DNA of 64,000 bases from Pseudonocardia sp. N23 (lineage in GTDB: Bacteria; Actinomycetota; Actinomycetes; Mycobacteriales; Pseudonocardiaceae), in assembly GCF_002583555.1 (NCBI RefSeq), contig NZ_BEGX01000106.1, forward strand, positions 1-64,000. Reading direction: 5' to 3'. The number at the start of each line of letters is the position of its first letter. The stretch's first letter is position 1. The position numbers and the translations under genes were made by a program. This document shows positions 1 through 8,993 of the stretch, piece after piece. The notes under the pieces were generated by a model that saw only the letters and a program-made list of their open reading frames with translations, had not been told where the DNA came from and did not search any database.

Positions 1-98
1 AGCGCGCGGTCGCCGAGCGTCCGAGCACCGAGCGCGCGGTCGCCGAGCGTCCGACCGCCGAGCGCGCGGTCGCCGAGCGTCCGACCGCCGAGCGCGCA
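1..98 (+). repeat. 30-bp in-frame tandem repeat
   Basis: Three near-identical 30-bp units (1-30, 31-60, 61-90) plus a partial fourth. Each encodes a decapeptide with core AERP flanked by charged residues. The unit length is a multiple of three, so copy-number change would not break the frame. Confidence 0.85.
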
Positions 99-1694
99 GG
101 TACCGAGCGCCCTGGTGGCGAGCACGCGGGCGCCGGGAGTCGGAATGCCGAGGCTCCGGAGCGGGCCGCCGACACGGCCGACCCGGCCCCGCCGCGGACG
201 GCCCCGTCGCAGACGATCCCGCCGCCGCAGACGATCCCGGCACCGGACGCGCAGCCCTTTCCCGGCCAGACGGTGGGGCCGGTCGAGCGCCCGCCGTCGG
301 ACGGCGACCCGGCGACGATGGCGCTGCCCGTCGTCGGGCCGTCGCCGGGAGGCGTGGGGACACAGCCGGGCGCCACGGGCCTCGGCTCCGACCCGGCCGC
401 ACTCCCGACCCGCGTCGCGCCGGCGGCATCCCTGCCGGCGCGGTCCTTCCCGGCGCCGTCTCCTCCCGAGCCGCCCCTCTCGGGGCCGTCCCTCTCGGGG
501 CTGTCTTTCAGTGGGCCGCTCCGCTCGGGGCCGTCTCTCCCTGGGCCGGCCTCCGCGACGTCCGCCCGCTCCACCCGGCCGGCCCCGGCACAGCCCGTCC
601 TGCCGGCAGCGGCTCCGGCCGGGCCGACGGACTACTCGTCGTCGACCCCGGCGGCTCCCGTCGCCATGCCCGTCGCGCCCGCCCGGGCGGCTGTCGCCTC
701 GGCCGTCCCGCCGATCGCGGCCGCTGCGTCGCCGGTCCCGGCGGTGCCCGTCGCGATGCCGACGAGGCCGGCCCAGCCGGCTCCGGCGCCGCCGGGCGAC
801 CTTGCTGCCGCCGCGGCCCCGGACGGACCGCCGCCGTCGACAGCAACCGTGCCCGGCGGCCCGGGGTACGAGGGCGCCGCACCGGACCTCCACCAGGACG
901 GCGACCCCGACGACCGCCCGACGCCGAGCGGCCGCGCGGCCGGCTGGTCGACGGCGTCAGTGCTCGGCCGCGGGGTCGGACCCGGGGGAGCGGCCCCGGC
1001 GGCGACGGACGTCGTCGCGGCGCTCGACCGTGCGGGTACCGTCGCAGGCCTGTCCGGGTCCGCCCTGTTCACGGGGCTGGTCCCGCCCGAGCCGCCCTCG
1101 CCCGTCGACGACCTGCCACCTGCCACTACCTGGGCGGACGAGGTCCCGGCGGCCGACCCCGCGCCCGCGGTCGGGGATGACACCTCGCCCGCCGACCCGG
1201 GGCCGACCGAGGGTTCCGAGCCGCATCCATGGTTCGGCGCCGGCAGGCACTCCCGTCCCGAGGGCGCGCCCTCCTCGCCGGTCACCGGTGCGCCGGGCCC
1301 CGGCCGGCACACCTCGACCCCTGCGACCGCGCCGGTGCCGCCGAGCCCCCCGCAGCAGCCGAGGCCGGCTGACCCGACCGCGTCGGCGGTGCATCCCGTT
1401 GCGGAACGGCCACGACCGGTCCCGCACCCGCGGGCGGCGCAGGCGCCGGTCGACCGTGTCGTGGCCGCGGCCCTGCAGGGTGTGGGGGCGGCGGTCCCGC
1501 AGCCGGCACCGTGGGCGTCACCGTCGTTGTTCGAGCCGCCCGGTCCCCGCGACCGGGACGACCTCACGGAGCGGGCCGAGGACCCCACCGGGAGCACCAC
1601 GCCGCCGATCCCGGGTGCCCGATCCGCTCCCGACGCCGCGACCCCGCCGGCCGCGGGACGGGACGGCGGGAACCCGGTCGACCCCGGGCGATAG
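1..1694 (+). CDS. Pro/Ala-rich low-complexity protein, 5' end outside window
   Basis: The reading frame that ends at the TAG at 1692-1694 is open back to base 3, so the gene begins before the window. The visible part is about 563 residues, almost entirely Pro, Ala, Gly, Ser, Thr and Val. At its start a decapeptide (ERAVAERPTA type) is repeated about three times, encoded by 30-bp units at 1-90. No catalytic domain or membrane segment is visible. Third codon positions are strongly G/C in this frame, unlike the competing frame 1 and antisense frames, which supports it being the coding frame. It ends 42 bases before thrS. The function is unknown; a surface, scaffold or regulatory linker protein are all possible. 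Confidence 0.6.
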   Translation, partial: RAVAERPSTERAVAERPTAERAVAERPTAERAGTERPGGEHAGAGSRNAEAPERAADTADPAPPRTAPSQTIPPPQTIPAPDAQPFPGQTVGPVERPPSDGDPATMALPVVGPSPGGVGTQPGATGLGSDPAALPTRVAPAASLPARSFPAPSPPEPPLSGPSLSGLSFSGPLRSGPSLPGPASATSARSTRPAPAQPVLPAAAPAGPTDYSSSTPAAPVAMPVAPARAAVASAVPPIAAAASPVPAVPVAMPTRPAQPAPAPPGDLAAAAAPDGPPPSTATVPGGPGYEGAAPDLHQDGDPDDRPTPSGRAAGWSTASVLGRGVGPGGAAPAATDVVAALDRAGTVAGLSGSALFTGLVPPEPPSPVDDLPPATTWADEVPAADPAPAVGDDTSPADPGPTEGSEPHPWFGAGRHSRPEGAPSSPVTGAPGPGRHTSTPATAPVPPSPPQQPRPADPTASAVHPVAERPRPVPHPRAAQAPVDRVVAAALQGVGAAVPQPAPWASPSLFEPPGPRDRDDLTERAEDPTGSTTPPIPGARSAPDAATPPAAGRDGGNPVDPGR

Positions 1695-1736
1695 CCTCGA
1701 CAGCACACATCCTTACGTGTCCTTCGGAGGCAAGTC

Positions 1737-3788
1737 GTGTCCGCACCATCCGCCCAGCCCGCGTCCGCCACCGTCCAGGTGCCGGCCGGTACGACGGCCG
1801 GTGCCGCGGTGCGGGAGGCAGGCCTGCCGTCCAACGGTCCGAGCGCGGTCGTCGTCGTCCGCGACGCCGAGGGTCACCTGCGTGACCTCGCGTGGGTCCC
1901 CGACGCCGACGTGACCGTCGAGGCGGTCGGCGCCGACACCGCGGACGGCCGCGCAGTCGTCCGGCACTCCGCCGCGCACGTGCTGGCCCAGGCCGTGCAG
2001 CAGGTGAACCCGGACGCGAAGCTCGGCATCGGCCCGCCCGTCACCGACGGCTTCTACTACGACTTCGACGTCGCGCAGCCGTTCACGCCCGAGGACCTGT
2101 CGAAGCTCGAGTCGGCGATGAAGAAGATCATCAAGTCGGGGCAGCGGTTCTCCCGGCGTCGCTACGACTCGCTCGACGAGGCCCGCAAGGAGCTCGCCGA
2201 CGAGCCGTACAAGCTGGAGCTCATCGACCTCAAGGGCGCGCCGGCCGACGACGTCGTCGAGGTCGACGGCTCGGGCGAGCTCACCGCGTACGACAACGTG
2301 CACGCCCACACCGGCGAGGTCGTCTGGTCCGACCTGTGCCGCGGCCCGCACGTGCCGACGACGAAGTTCATCCCCGCCTTCAAGCTGATGCGCAGTGCCG
2401 CGGCGTACTGGCGTGGCAGCGAGAAGAACCCGATGCTGCAGCGCATCTACGGCACCGCGTGGGAGTCCACCGAGCAGCTCGACCTCTACCTCGACCGGCT
2501 GCTGGAGGCCGAGAAGCGCGACCACCGCCGCCTCGGCTCGGAGCTCGACCTGTTCTCCTTCCCCGACGAGATCGGTTCGGGCCTGCCGGTGTTCCACCCC
2601 AAGGGTGGTGTGGTGCGCAAGCAGATGGAGGACTACGCGCGCCGCCGGCACGAGGAGGCGGGCTACGAGTTCGTCAACACCCCGCACATCACCAAGGGGC
2701 AGCTCTTCCAGACCTCGCGGCACCTCGAGTGGTACGCCGACGGCATGTTCCCGGCCATGCAGGTCGATGCCGAGTACGGCGCCGACGGCGAGCTGCGGCG
2801 GCAGGCCCAGGACTACTACCTGAAGCCGATGAACTGCCCGATGCACAACCTGATCTTCCGGTCGCGCGGGCGCTCCTACCGGGAGCTGCCGCTGCGGCTG
2901 TTCGAGTTCGGTCAGGTGTACCGCTACGAGAAGTCCGGTGTGGTGCACGGCCTGACCCGCGCCCGCGGGTTCACCCAGGACGACGCGCACATCTACTGCT
3001 CCCGCGAGCAGATGCAGGACGAGATCCGTTCGCTGCTGACGTTCGTGCTCGACCTGCTGCGCGACTACGGGCTCGACGAGTTCTACCTGGAGCTGTCGAC
3101 TCGCGACCCGGAGAAGTCGATCGGCAGCGACGAGGACTGGGAGATGGCCACCGAGGCGCTGCGCGAGGCCGCGGAGGCGTCGGGCCTCGAGCTGGTGCTC
3201 GACCCGGGTGGCGCGGCGTTCTACGCGCCGAAGATCAGCGTCCAGGCCAAGGACGCGATCGGCCGCACCTGGCAGCTGTCGACGATCCAGGTCGACCTCA
3301 TGGAGCCGGGCCTGTTCGACCTGGAGTACACCTCCGCCGACGGCTCCCGCCAGGAGCCGATCATGATCCACCGGGCGTTGTTCGGGTCGATCGAGCGGTT
3401 CTTCGGCGTCCTGCTGGAGCACTACGCGGGCGCGTTCCCGGCGTGGCTGGCGCCGGTGCAGGCCGTTGCTATCCCGGTGACCGACGACCAGGTGCCCGCG
3501 GTGCAGGAGATCGTCGCGGCCCTGAAGAAGCGGGGCGTGCGGGTGGAGCTCGACGCGGGCGACGACCGGATGCAGAAGAAGATCCGGACGCACACCATGC
3601 AGAAGGTGCCGTTCATGCTGCTGGCGGGCGCGCGCGACGTGGAGGCGGGCGCCGTGAGCTTCCGGTTCCGCGACGGCACCCAGGTCAACGGGGTGCCGGT
3701 GGCCGACGCCGTGGAGGCGCTGTGCGGCTGGATCGACCGCCGCGAGAACGCCTCGCCGACGGCGGAGACCTTCGGCGTCGCGCACTAG
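1737..3788 (+). CDS. thrS: Threonyl-tRNA synthetase
   Basis: Class II aminoacyl-tRNA synthetase that charges tRNA-Thr in the cytoplasm. The 683-residue protein has the usual order: an N-terminal TGS domain (about 12-70), the editing domain opened by HSAAH at 77-81, a catalytic core, and a C-terminal anticodon-binding domain. The zinc-ligand region of the active site is recognisable: Cys367 in MNCPMH, the His of DDAHIYC and the His of IMIHRALFG. The start is GTG 1737, preceded by GGAGG at 1726-1730. It is followed 21 bases later by a HIT-family gene, the same order as Rv2614c-Rv2613c in M. tuberculosis. Identification is secure. Confidence 0.97.
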   Translation: MSAPSAQPASATVQVPAGTTAGAAVREAGLPSNGPSAVVVVRDAEGHLRDLAWVPDADVTVEAVGADTADGRAVVRHSAAHVLAQAVQQVNPDAKLGIGPPVTDGFYYDFDVAQPFTPEDLSKLESAMKKIIKSGQRFSRRRYDSLDEARKELADEPYKLELIDLKGAPADDVVEVDGSGELTAYDNVHAHTGEVVWSDLCRGPHVPTTKFIPAFKLMRSAAAYWRGSEKNPMLQRIYGTAWESTEQLDLYLDRLLEAEKRDHRRLGSELDLFSFPDEIGSGLPVFHPKGGVVRKQMEDYARRRHEEAGYEFVNTPHITKGQLFQTSRHLEWYADGMFPAMQVDAEYGADGELRRQAQDYYLKPMNCPMHNLIFRSRGRSYRELPLRLFEFGQVYRYEKSGVVHGLTRARGFTQDDAHIYCSREQMQDEIRSLLTFVLDLLRDYGLDEFYLELSTRDPEKSIGSDEDWEMATEALREAAEASGLELVLDPGGAAFYAPKISVQAKDAIGRTWQLSTIQVDLMEPGLFDLEYTSADGSRQEPIMIHRALFGSIERFFGVLLEHYAGAFPAWLAPVQAVAIPVTDDQVPAVQEIVAALKKRGVRVELDAGDDRMQKKIRTHTMQKVPFMLLAGARDVEAGAVSFRFRDGTQVNGVPVADAVEALCGWIDRRENASPTAETFGVAH

Positions 3789-3796
3789 TCGCTCAC

Positions 3797-3802
3797 TAGG
3801 AT
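3797..3802 (+). promoter_or_regulatory. -10 element TAGGAT for the HIT gene (leaderless)
   Basis: TAGGAT fits the actinobacterial TANNNT -10 consensus and sits 7 bases before the ATG at 3810. No ribosome binding site lies between, so the transcript probably starts at or next to the start codon. Confidence 0.5.
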
Positions 3803-3809
3803 TCCGGGC

Positions 3810-4382
3810 ATGAGCGAGCCGGTGCTGGAGCCCCAGGACGGGGTGGGCACCCCCGACGGATTCCGCCGGCTGTGGACGCCTCACCGGCTCGCCTACATCA
3901 AGGAGGCCGGGGAGAGCGGCTGCCCGTTCTGCCGCATCCCCCGGCTCCCCGACGACGAAGGACTCGTGGTGGCGCGCGGGACGGCCGTGTACGCGCTGCT
4001 CAACCTGCACCCGTACAACCCGGGGCATCTCATGGTGCTGCCGTACCGGCACGTCGCGGAGCTGGAGGACCTGACGGCCGACGAGTCGGCGGAGCTGATG
4101 GCCTTCACCCAGCAGGCGATCCGGGCGATGAAGAAGGTCGCGGCGCCGCACGCGTTCAACGTGGGGCTGAACCTGGGGACGGTCGCAGGCGGGTCCCTGG
4201 CCGACCATCTGCACCAGCACGTCGTGCCCCGCTGGGGCGGCGACGCGAACTTCATCGCCGTCGTCGGGCAGACGAAGGTCATCCCGCAGCTGCTGTCGGA
4301 GACCCGGGAGCTGCTCGCGGAAGCCTGGGAAGCTCCTGAGAGCGGCGTGCCCGCCACCGGGCCGCGCAGCTCACCCGACTAG
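3810..4382 (+). CDS. HIT-family nucleotide phosphorylase/hydrolase, Ap4A phosphorylase-like
   Basis: 190-residue histidine-triad protein. The HIT signature HLHQHVV follows SLAD near residue 135, and the N-terminal CxxC (SGCPFCRIP) is typical of the branch that includes Rv2613c, described as a diadenosine tetraphosphate phosphorylase. It would act on dinucleoside polyphosphates in the cytoplasm. The position between thrS and pgsA is conserved in actinobacteria and supports orthology; the exact reaction is inferred from that family. No Shine-Dalgarno sequence is present, and translation is probably leaderless from ATG 3810. Confidence 0.85.
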   Translation: MSEPVLEPQDGVGTPDGFRRLWTPHRLAYIKEAGESGCPFCRIPRLPDDEGLVVARGTAVYALLNLHPYNPGHLMVLPYRHVAELEDLTADESAELMAFTQQAIRAMKKVAAPHAFNVGLNLGTVAGGSLADHLHQHVVPRWGGDANFIAVVGQTKVIPQLLSETRELLAEAWEAPESGVPATGPRSSPD

Positions 4383-4433
4383 TCTGGCGACGGTCAGGTT
4401 CCTCTTCCGAACGCCAGGAGTCGGCCGCAGCCG

Positions 4434-5054
4434 ATGCTCAACGTCTTCGCTCGTGCCGCCGTCAGCCGCGTCACCGACCCGATCGGTCGCGCGCTGGTGC
4501 AGCGCGGGATCACCCCGGACGTCGTCACCGTCGTGGGGACCATCGGGTCCGTCGCCGCGGCCCTCTGGTTCCTGCCGCGCGGCCAGCTCGCGATCGGCCC
4601 CTGGATCATCACCCTCTTCGTGCTGTTCGACCTCGTCGACGGCGCGATGGCCCGGGCCCGTGGCCGGTCCACGCTGTTCGGTGGGGTCCTCGACTCGGTG
4701 TGCGACCGGATCGCCGACGGCGCCCTGTTCGCCGGGCTGGCGTGGTGGTGCCTCGGGGCGGGGGAGCAGCGCACGCTCGGCATCGCGGCGCTGATCTGCC
4801 TGGTCGCGAGCCAGATCACCTCCTACGTCAAGGCTCGGGCCGAGGCGTCGGGCCTGCGGGCCGACGGCGGACTCGTGGAGCGCGCGGAGCGGCTGATCAT
4901 CACCCTGCTCGGCACGTTCCTCGAAGGGGTGGGCGTGCCGTACGCGCTGACCGTGGCGTTGTGGCTGCTCGCAGCCCTGTCGATCTGGACGGTGGGCGAA
5001 CGGATCGTCGCGGTCCACCGCAGCGCGCAGGCCGCCGAGCGGGCCGAGCAGTGA
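4434..5054 (+). CDS. pgsA: Phosphatidylinositol (phosphate) synthase, CDP-alcohol phosphotransferase
   Basis: 206-residue integral membrane enzyme. The CDP-alcohol phosphotransferase signature DGxxAR(x8)GxxxDxxxD is complete (from about residue 65: DGAMAR ... GGVLDSVCD), and several hydrophobic helices follow. In mycobacteria the orthologue (Rv2612c) joins CDP-diacylglycerol with inositol 1-phosphate to start phosphatidylinositol and PIM synthesis. The start is ATG 4434 with CCAGGAG upstream. Its stop overlaps the GTG of the next gene (GTGA), indicating translational coupling in a pgsA-patA-pimA operon. Confidence 0.93.
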   Translation: MLNVFARAAVSRVTDPIGRALVQRGITPDVVTVVGTIGSVAAALWFLPRGQLAIGPWIITLFVLFDLVDGAMARARGRSTLFGGVLDSVCDRIADGALFAGLAWWCLGAGEQRTLGIAALICLVASQITSYVKARAEASGLRADGGLVERAERLIITLLGTFLEGVGVPYALTVALWLLAALSIWTVGERIVAVHRSAQAAERAEQ

Positions 5055-5986
5055 CCACGTCCGGGCACGCCCGGCCGGCGCGGGGGGAGCGGCTCGCGGG
5101 ACTCGCCTACGGCGCCGGGTGGAGCGTCGTGAAGGCGTTGCCCGCCGGCGTCGCCACCACGATCTTCGACTCCGCGGGTGTGGTGGCCGCCCGGCGCGCG
5201 GGCCCCGGTGTGACGCGGTTGCGCGCCAACCTGGCCCGGGTCGTCCCCGACGCCGGCCCCGGAGAGCTCGACGCATTGGTCCGGGCCGGGATGCGCAGCT
5301 ACGCCCGGTACTGGCGCGAGGCGTTCCGGCTGCCGGTGATCGCGCCCTCGACGATCGTGCGCGACACGGTCTTCACCGGCCTCGAACCGACCCTGGCCGC
5401 GTTGCGCGGCGGCCGCGGGGTGATCCTCGCGCTGCCGCACAGCGGGAACTGGGACGCCGCCGGGGTGTGGGTCATCGAGATGCTGCGCGCCGCCGGCCTG
5501 GACCCGGCCTTCAGCACGGTCGTCGAGCGGCTGCGTCCCGAGGACGTCTACCGCCGGTTCGTCGGGTACCGGGAGTCGCTCGGGTTCGAGGTCTTCGCCG
5601 CCGACGACGGTTCGGCGGTCTACCGCGGGCTGGTCTCCCGGCTGCGTGCGGGCGGGCTGGTGTGTCTGGTCGCCGATCGCGACCTGTCGTCCACCGGTGC
5701 CGACGTGACGCTCTTCGGCCACGCCGCGCGGATGCCCGTCGGCCCGGCCCGGATGGCGGCGATGACCGGCTCCCTGCTCGTGCCGGTCCGCAGCGGCTTC
5801 ACCGAAGGTGGCTGGTCGGTCGACTTCGCGGAGGCGGTCGACGTGGCCGGCCGCAGCGGGGTCGCCGCGGCGACCCAGGCGGTCGCCGACGCGTTCACCG
5901 AGCTGATCCGCGCCGCCCCGCAGGACTGGCACATGCTGCAGCCGGTCTTCTCCGCCGACGTGCCCGACCCGGTGGCCGTCGGATGA
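5051..5986 (+). CDS. patA: Phosphatidylinositol mannoside acyltransferase (lauroyl-acyltransferase fold)
   Basis: 311-residue member of the HtrB/LpxL-like lysophospholipid acyltransferase family. The catalytic HxxxxD motif reads HSGNWD, with His130 and Asp135. The orthologue in M. tuberculosis (Rv2611c) acylates the mannose of PIM1/PIM2 on the inner face of the membrane; length and gene position match. GTG 5051 overlaps the pgsA stop, and the TGA at 5984-5986 overlaps the pimA ATG, so the three genes are translationally coupled. The symbol is assigned by family and synteny. Confidence 0.88.
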   Translation: MTTSGHARPARGERLAGLAYGAGWSVVKALPAGVATTIFDSAGVVAARRAGPGVTRLRANLARVVPDAGPGELDALVRAGMRSYARYWREAFRLPVIAPSTIVRDTVFTGLEPTLAALRGGRGVILALPHSGNWDAAGVWVIEMLRAAGLDPAFSTVVERLRPEDVYRRFVGYRESLGFEVFAADDGSAVYRGLVSRLRAGGLVCLVADRDLSSTGADVTLFGHAARMPVGPARMAAMTGSLLVPVRSGFTEGGWSVDFAEAVDVAGRSGVAAATQAVADAFTELIRAAPQDWHMLQPVFSADVPDPVAVG

Positions 5987-7152
5987 CCGGGCTGCGGATC
6001 GGGATCGTGTGCCCCTACTCGCTCGACGTGCCGGGCGGGGTGCAGGCGCACGTCGTCGACCTGGCCAAGGCGTTGATCCGGCTGGGCCACAGCGTCGACG
6101 TGCTCGCCCCCGCCGACGACGAGCGCGAGCCGGGCGAGGCGCCGCTCCCACCGTTCGTCACCTCCGCGGGCCGGGCGCTGGGCGTCCCCTACAACGGGTC
6201 GGTCGCCCGCGTCACGTTCGGCCCGGTCTCGTACGCGCGGGTCAGGCGCTGGCTCGCCGAGCACACCTTCGACGTGCTGCACCTGCACGAGCCCACGACG
6301 TTCTCGATCTCCGTCCTGGCCCTGCTCGCCGCCGAGGGACCGATCGTCGCGACGTTCCACACCTCGACGGAGCGGTCGCGGGCGCTCTCGGCGTTCGGCG
6401 GCGTCCTGCGACCGCTGATGGAGAAGGTCACCGCACGCATCGCGGTGTCGACGCTGGCCCGCCGCGTCCAGGTCGAGCACCTCGGGGGCGACGCCGTCGA
6501 GATCCCCAACGGCGTCGACGTCGGTCTGTTCGCGGAGGGCCCGCTGCTGCCGGGGTGTCCGCGGCCGGGGATCGAGACGGTCGGTTTCCTCGGCCGGTTC
6601 GACGAGCCCCGCAAGGGAATGCCCGTCCTGCTCGACGCGCTCGCCCGGCTCGCACCGCACCGGCCCGGCCTGCGGCTGCTCGTCGTGGGCCGTGGCGACG
6701 CCGACTCGCTCGTGCGCCGCGCGGGGCCCGTCGCCGACCGGCTCGACGTGCTCGGTGCCGTCGACGACGAGACCAAGGCCGCGGCGCTGCGCTCGATGGA
6801 CGTCTACTGCGCGCCGAACCTCGGCGGCGAGAGCTTCGGCATGGTCCTCACCGAGGCCATGGCCGCGGGTGCACCCGTGCTCGCGAGCGAGATCGACGCG
6901 TTCCGGCGCGTCGTCGCCGACCCCCTGGGCGGACCGGCCGCGGGCACGCTCGCCGCGCCCGGGGACGCCGCCGCGCTCGCCGCCGGTCTCGCCGCACTGC
7001 TCGACGACCCCGCACGCCGCGCCGCGCTGGGTGCCGCCGGCCGGGTCCGCGCCGCTGCGTTCGACTGGCCGGTCGTCGCGGGCGCCGTGCTGCAGGTCTA
7101 CCGGGCCGCGGTGGCGGCCGACCCGCGCCGCGTCGTCGCCACGGCCCGCTGA
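5983..7152 (+). CDS. pimA: Phosphatidyl-myo-inositol alpha-mannosyltransferase (GT4)
   Basis: 389-residue GT-B glycosyltransferase of family GT4 that transfers mannose from GDP-mannose to phosphatidylinositol at the inner leaflet, the first PIM step. It shows the N-terminal Rossmann strand ending in a glycine-rich loop (YSLDVPGGVQAHV), HLHEPTTFS, and the C-terminal nucleotide-sugar site with GESFGMVLTEAMAAGAPV, whose Glu is the family EX7E residue. ATG 5983 overlaps the patA stop. Homologues run near 375-390 residues, so it is full length. Confidence 0.94.
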   Translation: MTGLRIGIVCPYSLDVPGGVQAHVVDLAKALIRLGHSVDVLAPADDEREPGEAPLPPFVTSAGRALGVPYNGSVARVTFGPVSYARVRRWLAEHTFDVLHLHEPTTFSISVLALLAAEGPIVATFHTSTERSRALSAFGGVLRPLMEKVTARIAVSTLARRVQVEHLGGDAVEIPNGVDVGLFAEGPLLPGCPRPGIETVGFLGRFDEPRKGMPVLLDALARLAPHRPGLRLLVVGRGDADSLVRRAGPVADRLDVLGAVDDETKAAALRSMDVYCAPNLGGESFGMVLTEAMAAGAPVLASEIDAFRRVVADPLGGPAAGTLAAPGDAAALAAGLAALLDDPARRAALGAAGRVRAAAFDWPVVAGAVLQVYRAAVAADPRRVVATAR

Positions 7153-7156
7153 GCCG

Positions 7157-7702
7157 ATGACGTTCCTGGTCTGGGCGCTCGTCGTCGGTGCGCTGCTGGT
7201 CGCGACGGTCGTGGTCTCCTGCATCGGCCGGGCCCGGCGCCTCGACCGGCTGCACGTGCGCACCGACGCCGCCCGCGACGGCCTGCACCACGCACTCGAC
7301 CGGCGCGCCGCCGCAGCGGTCGGCTGCCTGCCGGCGCTCCGCGGACCCGGCGCCGCGGCCCTGCGCACCGCCCTCGACGCCCGCACGGGGCTGCGGCCCC
7401 CACCCGGCGACGGTCGCGCCGAGACCGTCGAGAACACCCTCACCCGCGCGCTCGCCGGGGTCGACCGCAGCGGCCTGCCCACCGGCCCCGCCGCCGAGCT
7501 CACCGACGCCGAACAGCTGGTCGTACTGGCCCGCCGTGTCCACAACGACGCCGTCCGCGACACCCTCGGACTGCGGTCCCGACGCCTCGTCCGGTGGCTG
7601 CACCTGGCCGGTACCGCACCGGTCCCGGAGTACTTCGAGATCGCGGACCCCGACGTGGGCCGGAGCACGTCCGCCGCGGCGCCGAGTGACCCGGTGTACT
7701 GA
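7157..7702 (+). CDS. Membrane-anchored protein of the pimA operon, unknown function
   Basis: 181 residues. An N-terminal membrane helix (about 4-24) is followed by an Arg/Ala-rich helical region resembling LemA-type proteins. It starts 4 bases after pimA and is probably the last gene of the operon. In M. tuberculosis the corresponding position is held by Rv2609c, a membrane protein with a Nudix domain; no Nudix box (GX5EX7REUXEEXGU) is present here, so this may correspond only to the N-terminal part of that family. Function unknown. Confidence 0.75.
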   Translation: MTFLVWALVVGALLVATVVVSCIGRARRLDRLHVRTDAARDGLHHALDRRAAAAVGCLPALRGPGAAALRTALDARTGLRPPPGDGRAETVENTLTRALAGVDRSGLPTGPAAELTDAEQLVVLARRVHNDAVRDTLGLRSRRLVRWLHLAGTAPVPEYFEIADPDVGRSTSAAAPSDPVY

Positions 7703-7704
7703 CG

Positions 7705-7710
7705 TAGGAT
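7705..7710 (+). promoter_or_regulatory. -10 element TAGGAT for pdxS
   Basis: TAGGAT lies 35 bases before the GTG start of pdxS, giving a leader of about 28 bases that contains the ribosome binding site AGAAGGG (7732-7738). Confidence 0.45.
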
Positions 7711-7745
7711 CGATGCGTCGATCTGTCGTCAAGAAGGGTTCCATC

Positions 7746-8678
7746 GTGTCGTCCGACCAGGCCGTTCCCGCCACTTCCCCCGCTGAGACCAGCGACTCCC
7801 AGCAGGGCACCGCACGCGTGAAGCGCGGGATGGCGGAGATGCTCAAGGGCGGCGTGATCATGGACGTCGTCACGGCCGAGCAGGCGAAGATCGCCGAGGA
7901 CGCCGGCGCCGTCGCGGTCATGGCCCTCGAGCGCGTCCCCGCCGACATCCGCGCCCAGGGCGGCGTCGCGCGCATGAGCGACCCCGACATGATCGAGGGC
8001 ATCATCTCCGCGGTCAGCATCCCGGTGATGGCCAAGGCGCGCATCGGGCACTTCGTCGAGGCGCAGGTCCTGCAGTCCCTGGGTGTCGACTACGTCGACG
8101 AGTCCGAGGTCCTCACCCCGGCCGACGAGGCGCACCACATCGACAAGTGGGCCTTCACCGTGCCGTTCGTGTGTGGCGCGACCAACCTGGGTGAGGCGCT
8201 GCGCCGCATCGCCGAGGGCGCGGCCATGATCCGCTCGAAGGGCGAGGCCGGTACCGGCAACGTCGTCGAGGCCACCCGCCACATGCGCCAGATCCGCTCC
8301 GACATCCGCCGCCTCGGCACCCTCGACGAGACGGAGCTGTTCGTCGCGGCCAAGGAGCTCCAGGCGCCGGTCGAGCTGGTCCGCGAGGTCGCGGCCAAGG
8401 GCAAGCTGCCCGTCGTGCTGTTCACCGCGGGCGGCATCGCCACCCCGGCGGACGCGGCGATGATGATGCAGCTGGGCGCCGAGGGCGTGTTCGTCGGCTC
8501 CGGCATCTTCAAGTCCGGCGACCCGGCGCAGCGTGCGGCCGCGATCGTCAAGGCGACCACGTTCCACGACGACCCCGATGTCATCGCCAAGGTGTCGCGT
8601 GGGCTGGGGGAGGCCATGGTCGGCATCAACATCCCCGACCTGCCCGCTGAGCAGCGCTACGCCTCCCGCGGCTGGTGA
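7746..8678 (+). CDS. pdxS: Pyridoxal 5'-phosphate synthase, lyase subunit PdxS
   Basis: 310-residue TIM-barrel subunit that condenses ribose 5-phosphate, glyceraldehyde 3-phosphate and PdxT-supplied ammonia into PLP. Family hallmarks are all present: VIMDV near residue 38, MAKARIGHF with the imine-forming lysine near 96, and SKGEAGTGN near 165. GTG 7746 is chosen because AGAAGGG lies 7 bases upstream; an in-frame ATG at 7713 sits too close to the -10 box. Its partner pdxT is 6.6 kb downstream, whereas in M. tuberculosis the two are nearly adjacent. Confidence 0.95.
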   Translation: MSSDQAVPATSPAETSDSQQGTARVKRGMAEMLKGGVIMDVVTAEQAKIAEDAGAVAVMALERVPADIRAQGGVARMSDPDMIEGIISAVSIPVMAKARIGHFVEAQVLQSLGVDYVDESEVLTPADEAHHIDKWAFTVPFVCGATNLGEALRRIAEGAAMIRSKGEAGTGNVVEATRHMRQIRSDIRRLGTLDETELFVAAKELQAPVELVREVAAKGKLPVVLFTAGGIATPADAAMMMQLGAEGVFVGSGIFKSGDPAQRAAAIVKATTFHDDPDVIAKVSRGLGEAMVGINIPDLPAEQRYASRGW

Positions 8679-8703
8679 CCTCACCCCGCTAGCTGTCCCA
8701 CGG

Positions 8704-8738
8704 ACGGCCCCGGCACGCGATCCGCGTGCCGGGGCCGT
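8704..8738 (+). terminator. Intrinsic terminator after pdxS
   Basis: Perfect 16-bp inverted repeat (ACGGCCCCGGCACGCG and its complement) with a 3-base loop, 25 bases after the pdxS stop, followed by a short pyrimidine run. A strong hairpin. Confidence 0.85.
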
Positions 8739-8993
8739 TCCCGTTCCCGCTCCCTCCGGGCGGGCCGGTCGCTCGAACGGGTCGACCTGCCCGATCCGGC
8801 CACTTGCCGCGAGTGCGGTGACGGTCCGTCACGACGATGTGCCCCACCTGGCGAGCCGCGCCGACCCACGATCACGGATTGTGAGAGGGCGTCGGTCAGG
8901 GGCTCCACGGACCGGTGACAACACCTCACGGTGATCACGCAGCGCACCTAACCTTCGTCGTGGTTCATGTGACAGGAGTGAGGGAGGAGCCTG
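8739..8993 (+). other. Intergenic region before the acidic repeat protein
   Basis: No convincing gene. It holds a TAACCT -10 candidate at 8949-8954, and GGAGG-type ribosome binding sequence (GAGGGAGGAG, about 8980-8989) just before ATG 8994. Confidence 0.5.

Noticed and set aside
632..1834. 400-residue minus-strand frame over the Pro/Ala-rich gene
   Set aside because: It is Gly/Ala/Ser-rich mirror sequence and its third-position GC pattern fits less well than the plus-strand frame, which also runs to the window edge.
1713..4220. 835-residue antisense reading frame opposite thrS and the HIT gene
   Set aside because: Long shadow frames are expected at this GC content. Its sequence is Arg/Val/His-rich without family motifs, while thrS on the other strand is unmistakable.
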